From the IMG/VR virus record IMGVR_UViG_3300018063_000036, positions 1 through 29,330 of that record: a stretch of DNA of 29,330 nt; one strand, given 5' to 3'. Position 1 is the stretch's first letter. Every line of letters starts with the position of its first letter. Source of the DNA: a virus. The position numbers and the translations under genes were made by a program. This document shows, one piece after another, positions 26,601 through 29,330 of this stretch. Under the pieces are notes generated by a model. That model was not told the DNA's origin. It was given only the letters and a program-made list of their open reading frames with translations, and did no database searches.

Positions 26601-29330
26601 GCATATAGTTATTTGAATCCAGCCGGAAAGATTATGGATGTTATCGCAGATAGGGCTTTTGATGATTACCCGTATTCGGCCACCCACGCACGCACGATTG
26701 GAAGACTTCGGAAGGAATATCCTCAATTAAATAATCGCCATGAGCAACAAATCTGGGATCAACTTTATCCGACGTCTGGCGATAAGGTGCCGCTCTATAA
26801 TAAACTGAATGCTACCGAATTATCAGACATGGTTCACCATCAAGTAACCGATTTTGCCTTTACGGAGAATACGCCAATTAAATTGCGACACGACAAAGAC
26901 CCAATGACCGGTGTGCGGGCACGGGCGGATACTGGCGCAATAGTCGAAAAAGTCAAGGCATTAAAGGCGCTGAAAGAAGACATTATCACCAAGCGGGTGC
27001 ACACAAAAGAAGGGCTTGAGGCGATTGACAAACAAATTAAGACTCTTGAAGATGGTGTCACGGAAATGATGAAAACGCAAACCACAATGGACTTATTTTC
27101 GGGCATACCCGTTCATCAAATACCAGAACTTCTTGAAACTCTATATGGTGGCACAAAAGGGGCGGTTAAACACTTGGAGCGTATGATTGGCGATGCTCAA
27201 ACGCCGCCCGAAATAAAAGCCGGAGTCAAAACTGGCTTGGAAGCGATGACCAATCACGCCCATCTGGTAAAAGAGTCGAAACACTTTGCGGATGCCTTGT
27301 CGAGGCAATTCAATAGATTGATACCCGATGAGGGGCGCCGAGAAATAATCAGAGACGCACTACAAATTAACAACGACAAAGCTTATGCCGCCTTTATGAA
27401 AGAAAAGGGCTTTGATATTAGTCCGGCTCTTGAAGCAATTAAGAGTCTGACACCATTTGAAAAGGGGATCGTTGAATGGTTGCGAATACTTAGGGATAGG
27501 AATACAAAATTCAAAATTGATAATGAATTAGTTAATGTCAGGAAGATGCCGCCAGGCGTCAGTTATTTATTTCAGTGGTGGATGAATCCAGAAACCGGAA
27601 AGCCCTACAATATGAATTACGGCAAATTCTCAAGGTCTTTGCCTCAAGCCAAGGAGCGGACTTATGACACCTACATCGAAGGTGAACTGTACGGAAGCAG
27701 GCCGGCCTATAATAATCTGGGGACACTTATCGGGATGGATTTTCAGACCGCTATGAGAGCACATGCCAGCCGCGAACTATTTAAGACGCTGCATCAAATT
27801 CCTCTGGGTACTGGCGAGAGAGTTGCGGTCAGACCAATAACCAGCCAAGGTCTTAAAGTTGAAGGTATTGAGCCGGCACCGGAACTTATATTAGGAACGC
27901 CGGAGGAGATGGTCGCCAGAGAAGCGGAGGTCAGCGCTGCCCGGAGGGGTGAATCTGAAGCTATGCTGGTAGATAACTGGCGCAGGATTAGTGAATCTCA
28001 TTTGTTTGAAGATTACGAACGACTTGACAACCCATCTCTTTACAGGCCGATTGAATATATCAATTCCAGAGGCCAAAAGGCCGTATTAGAAGGTCCGGCG
28101 GCTGTCCATAAGTCCATATACCCGAAATTAAAAAATTACTTCGACAATCCGACCCTTCAAACTGCCAATAAGGTTATGATGGTGGCGAAGTCGGCGTTTC
28201 TTACTGGTCCGTTTCACATGACGACGACTGGAGTGATTGACCTCTTTATGGGGAGAATCCCCTTTGTGAATGTTGTCAGGGGCGGCCGACTTAAATGGGA
28301 CTTGGATGATCCGGTTACTCGACTATTAGCCAGAAACGGATTAAAAGCCCAGGGATATGAGGACGTCGGTTTGGACCCGATGAATATTTTATTTGAAGGC
28401 AAGATGCCAATCGGCAGGACGGCGGCCAAGGGTGTAAATTGGGCTATTTCTCCGTTTTATTATTCCAACAAATTAACATTTGATGTTTGGGTGAACAACT
28501 TGGCTTGGGCGCAGGCGCATGATTTTTATATCGCCAATCGGGCTAAATGGGCGAAAGACCCGAGGTACAAAGATTTGTCGGTTGAACAGGTGGATGATTT
28601 GGCGGCCAGGGAATCTGTCAAACAGACTACCAACTTCTTAGCTCACGAGGACATTCAGTTGGCCATATTGGAATCCGGTAAATTTATGAATCGTTTTTAT
28701 TACTCTACGACGGCCCGTAATATTTGGAATTTCGCAATGATAGCGCCGAGTTGGGCGCTTCGGCATATTCGTGGGTTTGCGATGGGAGCAAAATCATTCG
28801 TTCCCAATGAGGCGATAGCCGCTATCAATAGGAAGTTTGAGGCCAACAAAATTCTAAGGTCGCTTCATATTGACGAAAACACTCCGCAGTCGAATGTTTA
28901 CCAGCGCTACATTTACGGGATTGGCTTCGCTTATGCCACGGCCAATATACTGAACTATGTTACTACGGAGAAGATGGACGGCGAGGGGAAGTTCATATTT
29001 CAGAATCCTCCGGGGAAGAATGCCTTCCATATTCGGGCGCCGTGGAATGACCCTGACGATCCGAATGGTGAGAGGGGCGCCTGGATTCATCCTATCAAGG
29101 CCCTGTTTGAAGTGCCGGAGATGGCTTATTATGGAGGAAAAGCACTTTTTACTGGTGACCCGGAGGCTTTGCAGAAGTTCACTTCTAAATTAGCGCCATG
29201 GTGGTCGGCGGCTTTTGGGACATTGGTTTTCAATGTTGACGAGTTTGGCAATAAGATTTATCAGAAGCGAACATTGCCAGAAAAAATAGGAGAGTTTGTT
29301 GAAAAATCGGTAGTGCCGATGTCTATACAA
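23667..29330 (+). CDS. Giant polyvalent-type virion protein with ParB-like domain (3' truncated)
   Basis: The frame from ATG 23667 (GGAG ten bases upstream) stays open for 1888 codons to the window edge. Residues 5-10 and 27-32 repeat R[IL]FSEP; 36-41 and 50-55 repeat VRGLPP. Charged coiled-coil regions follow (about 400-450 and 680-820). At about 839-960 lies a ParB/sulfiredoxin-like domain: IIRDPARFQTRIG, FDPVWFWKDPKNGQEYALSN, SRHTAAEELGI and GTEQEAIAFAHRSN, as in large phage polyvalent proteins. The usual GHHR/GER loop reads SNSRH. The last 400 residues are helical with SAFLTGPFHMTTTG, TTARNIWNFAMIAPSWALRH and PPGKNAFHIRAPW, typical of large phage internal or polyvalent proteins. It is probably injected with the genome; this is inference. 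Confidence 0.82.
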   Translation, partial: MPTNRIFSEPTDSATMLQEDLPVIEKRLFSEPLKIVRGLPPIEQQGAMTVRGLPPVVPEFPNLPEDASYVNTQEFRDLYTKSIVDPESLSPSESKQVEAALEHFPQLREHARQVESLIRPPLDPRLPQLQEVGDKLGKEFDKEAIRLLVEDEMRNEGPIGKIWRSSLKGASKRLLDADILGEIMRFMPGAGGHPSDATGFGDILSPGTKQISMSERAHGMFKDLGLLPTQAGEFHELVVDKADRLYVKGYAEAESGQERKTPTGKTIVRIPKTTVDRISENAIKGALRLAPELMAGLVENPISFVTGLVTFAPHVVNVALEAATGRNIILDKDGNVISAVSEEGKQAAIEELIQNPIAPVMALLMIKGVISKVGSVRGAAGTDRAGGRVGGDFITAERKVFEEQVNARRQAEEQAQTFKKKFEQEQQARQTESQTSRIRKRQRREYESEVKGQFWEDEISRIKRLGNGEARSELLEMQEFATEKFSALDIAKMSINEVRHNLSGERIPLEPSADQSFYRVVSREAPEEAVGAKAEAKVPEIGVQADIVTDPQGELQIRPSQKAVEPVDGSPEQLAATLKIRYNGDVGELPGAGPLHSFTDPKTGQTFNVQDLSKLPMGLQQVRMRYAERQIQEQMAAEDLRRIRQERERQELLGDVSRETSPTFKLARDRVEELDADIKKFDDLIAQFEEVEPGLKGVQKENAEGAIKGFQKNREERVREMDTALKELRAAREETGTAPEPIEAEIASKRVDERAAASQEALSEAGKGDTKEVRDANNAKAIEAVKAEREAERVAEEIEAATDRAIEAEGAMVRQATESKATGEAVGQDIFAGKQQFKMKKRTDIIRDPARFQTRIGVEAARETVDSIKDDYIAGKLRIDEFDPVWFWKDPKNGQEYALSNSRHTAAEELGIEDIPTYEFKGTEQEAIAFAHRSNKKATPEDLRSQVASLKYLRGQGGAEGSVESLKSMFHDNYRSFEAYSYLNPAGKIMDVIADRAFDDYPYSATHARTIGRLRKEYPQLNNRHEQQIWDQLYPTSGDKVPLYNKLNATELSDMVHHQVTDFAFTENTPIKLRHDKDPMTGVRARADTGAIVEKVKALKALKEDIITKRVHTKEGLEAIDKQIKTLEDGVTEMMKTQTTMDLFSGIPVHQIPELLETLYGGTKGAVKHLERMIGDAQTPPEIKAGVKTGLEAMTNHAHLVKESKHFADALSRQFNRLIPDEGRREIIRDALQINNDKAYAAFMKEKGFDISPALEAIKSLTPFEKGIVEWLRILRDRNTKFKIDNELVNVRKMPPGVSYLFQWWMNPETGKPYNMNYGKFSRSLPQAKERTYDTYIEGELYGSRPAYNNLGTLIGMDFQTAMRAHASRELFKTLHQIPLGTGERVAVRPITSQGLKVEGIEPAPELILGTPEEMVAREAEVSAARRGESEAMLVDNWRRISESHLFEDYERLDNPSLYRPIEYINSRGQKAVLEGPAAVHKSIYPKLKNYFDNPTLQTANKVMMVAKSAFLTGPFHMTTTGVIDLFMGRIPFVNVVRGGRLKWDLDDPVTRLLARNGLKAQGYEDVGLDPMNILFEGKMPIGRTAAKGVNWAISPFYYSNKLTFDVWVNNLAWAQAHDFYIANRAKWAKDPRYKDLSVEQVDDLAARESVKQTTNFLAHEDIQLAILESGKFMNRFYYSTTARNIWNFAMIAPSWALRHIRGFAMGAKSFVPNEAIAAINRKFEANKILRSLHIDENTPQSNVYQRYIYGIGFAYATANILNYVTTEKMDGEGKFIFQNPPGKNAFHIRAPWNDPDDPNGERGAWIHPIKALFEVPEMAYYGGKALFTGDPEALQKFTSKLAPWWSAAFGTLVFNVDEFGNKIYQKRTLPEKIGEFVEKSVVPMSIQ

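Noticed and set aside
23667-29330. N4-type virion RNA polymerase in the giant ORF
   Set aside because: No single-subunit polymerase motifs were found. The recognisable part is a ParB-like domain, and the rest is coiled coil and helical segments.
1-29330. CRISPR arrays, transposons, integrase or attachment sites
   Set aside because: No regularly spaced repeats with unique spacers, no transposase or recombinase motifs and no terminal inverted repeats were seen. The only tandem repeats are the iterons and operator copies listed.

Overview
The window is a 29.3 kb piece of a tailed double-stranded DNA phage genome with a podovirus-like virion module. The call rests on a contiguous set of terminase small and large subunits, portal, scaffold, major capsid protein, head-tail adaptor, tail nozzle-like protein, ejection-type proteins and a giant multidomain protein. 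No integrase, tRNA, rRNA, CRISPR array, insertion sequence or endolysin was seen. Strong AGGAGG-type ribosome binding sites, ATGA start-stop overlaps and sigma70-like promoters point to a bacterial host, probably Gram-negative given the Sec-type signal peptides. The host cannot be named from the sequence.

Layout. (1) 1-1813, plus strand: the tail of an unidentified gene, a small protein with a replication-protein-like C-terminal motif, a DnaC-like helicase loader, a GroES-like co-chaperonin and a small unknown, ending at an intrinsic terminator (1820-1840). (2) 1814-2273: a convergent intergenic zone with hairpins, paired short repeats, a minus-strand terminator and two tiny minus-strand ORFs with excellent ribosome binding sites. 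(3) 2274-4950, minus strand: an accessory operon of nine small genes driven by a near-consensus promoter (TTGACA-N17-TATATT). Several of its genes share repeated translation-initiation leaders. (4) 4974-5270: a divergent control region with a five-copy TGTAACATA-type operator overlapping a plus-strand promoter. (5) 5270-8886, plus strand: a zinc-ribbon protein, tandem hairpin/promoter modules that may make two small RNAs, small membrane proteins, a csrA gene with an AUU start codon, a lambda O-like initiator gene carrying four internal iterons (predicted replication origin), and several small unknowns. (6) 8887-9067: another terminator-promoter module. (7) 9068-29330, plus strand: packaging and virion genes, tightly packed and translationally coupled, running off the end of the window inside a giant ORF.

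How the genes fit together. The O-like protein would bind its own iterons and, with the DnaC-like loader, recruit the host helicase. CsrA may act on the phage's GGA-rich leaders. GroES probably assists folding of virion or other phage proteins with host GroEL. The most unusual signal is that three consecutive tail-region genes (second adaptor-like protein, nozzle-like protein and a small beta-rich protein) each begin with a Sec-type signal peptide. The nozzle-like protein is also cysteine-rich, as though this part of the tail is exported or membrane-associated. All functional statements come from reading the sequence; no database search was run.
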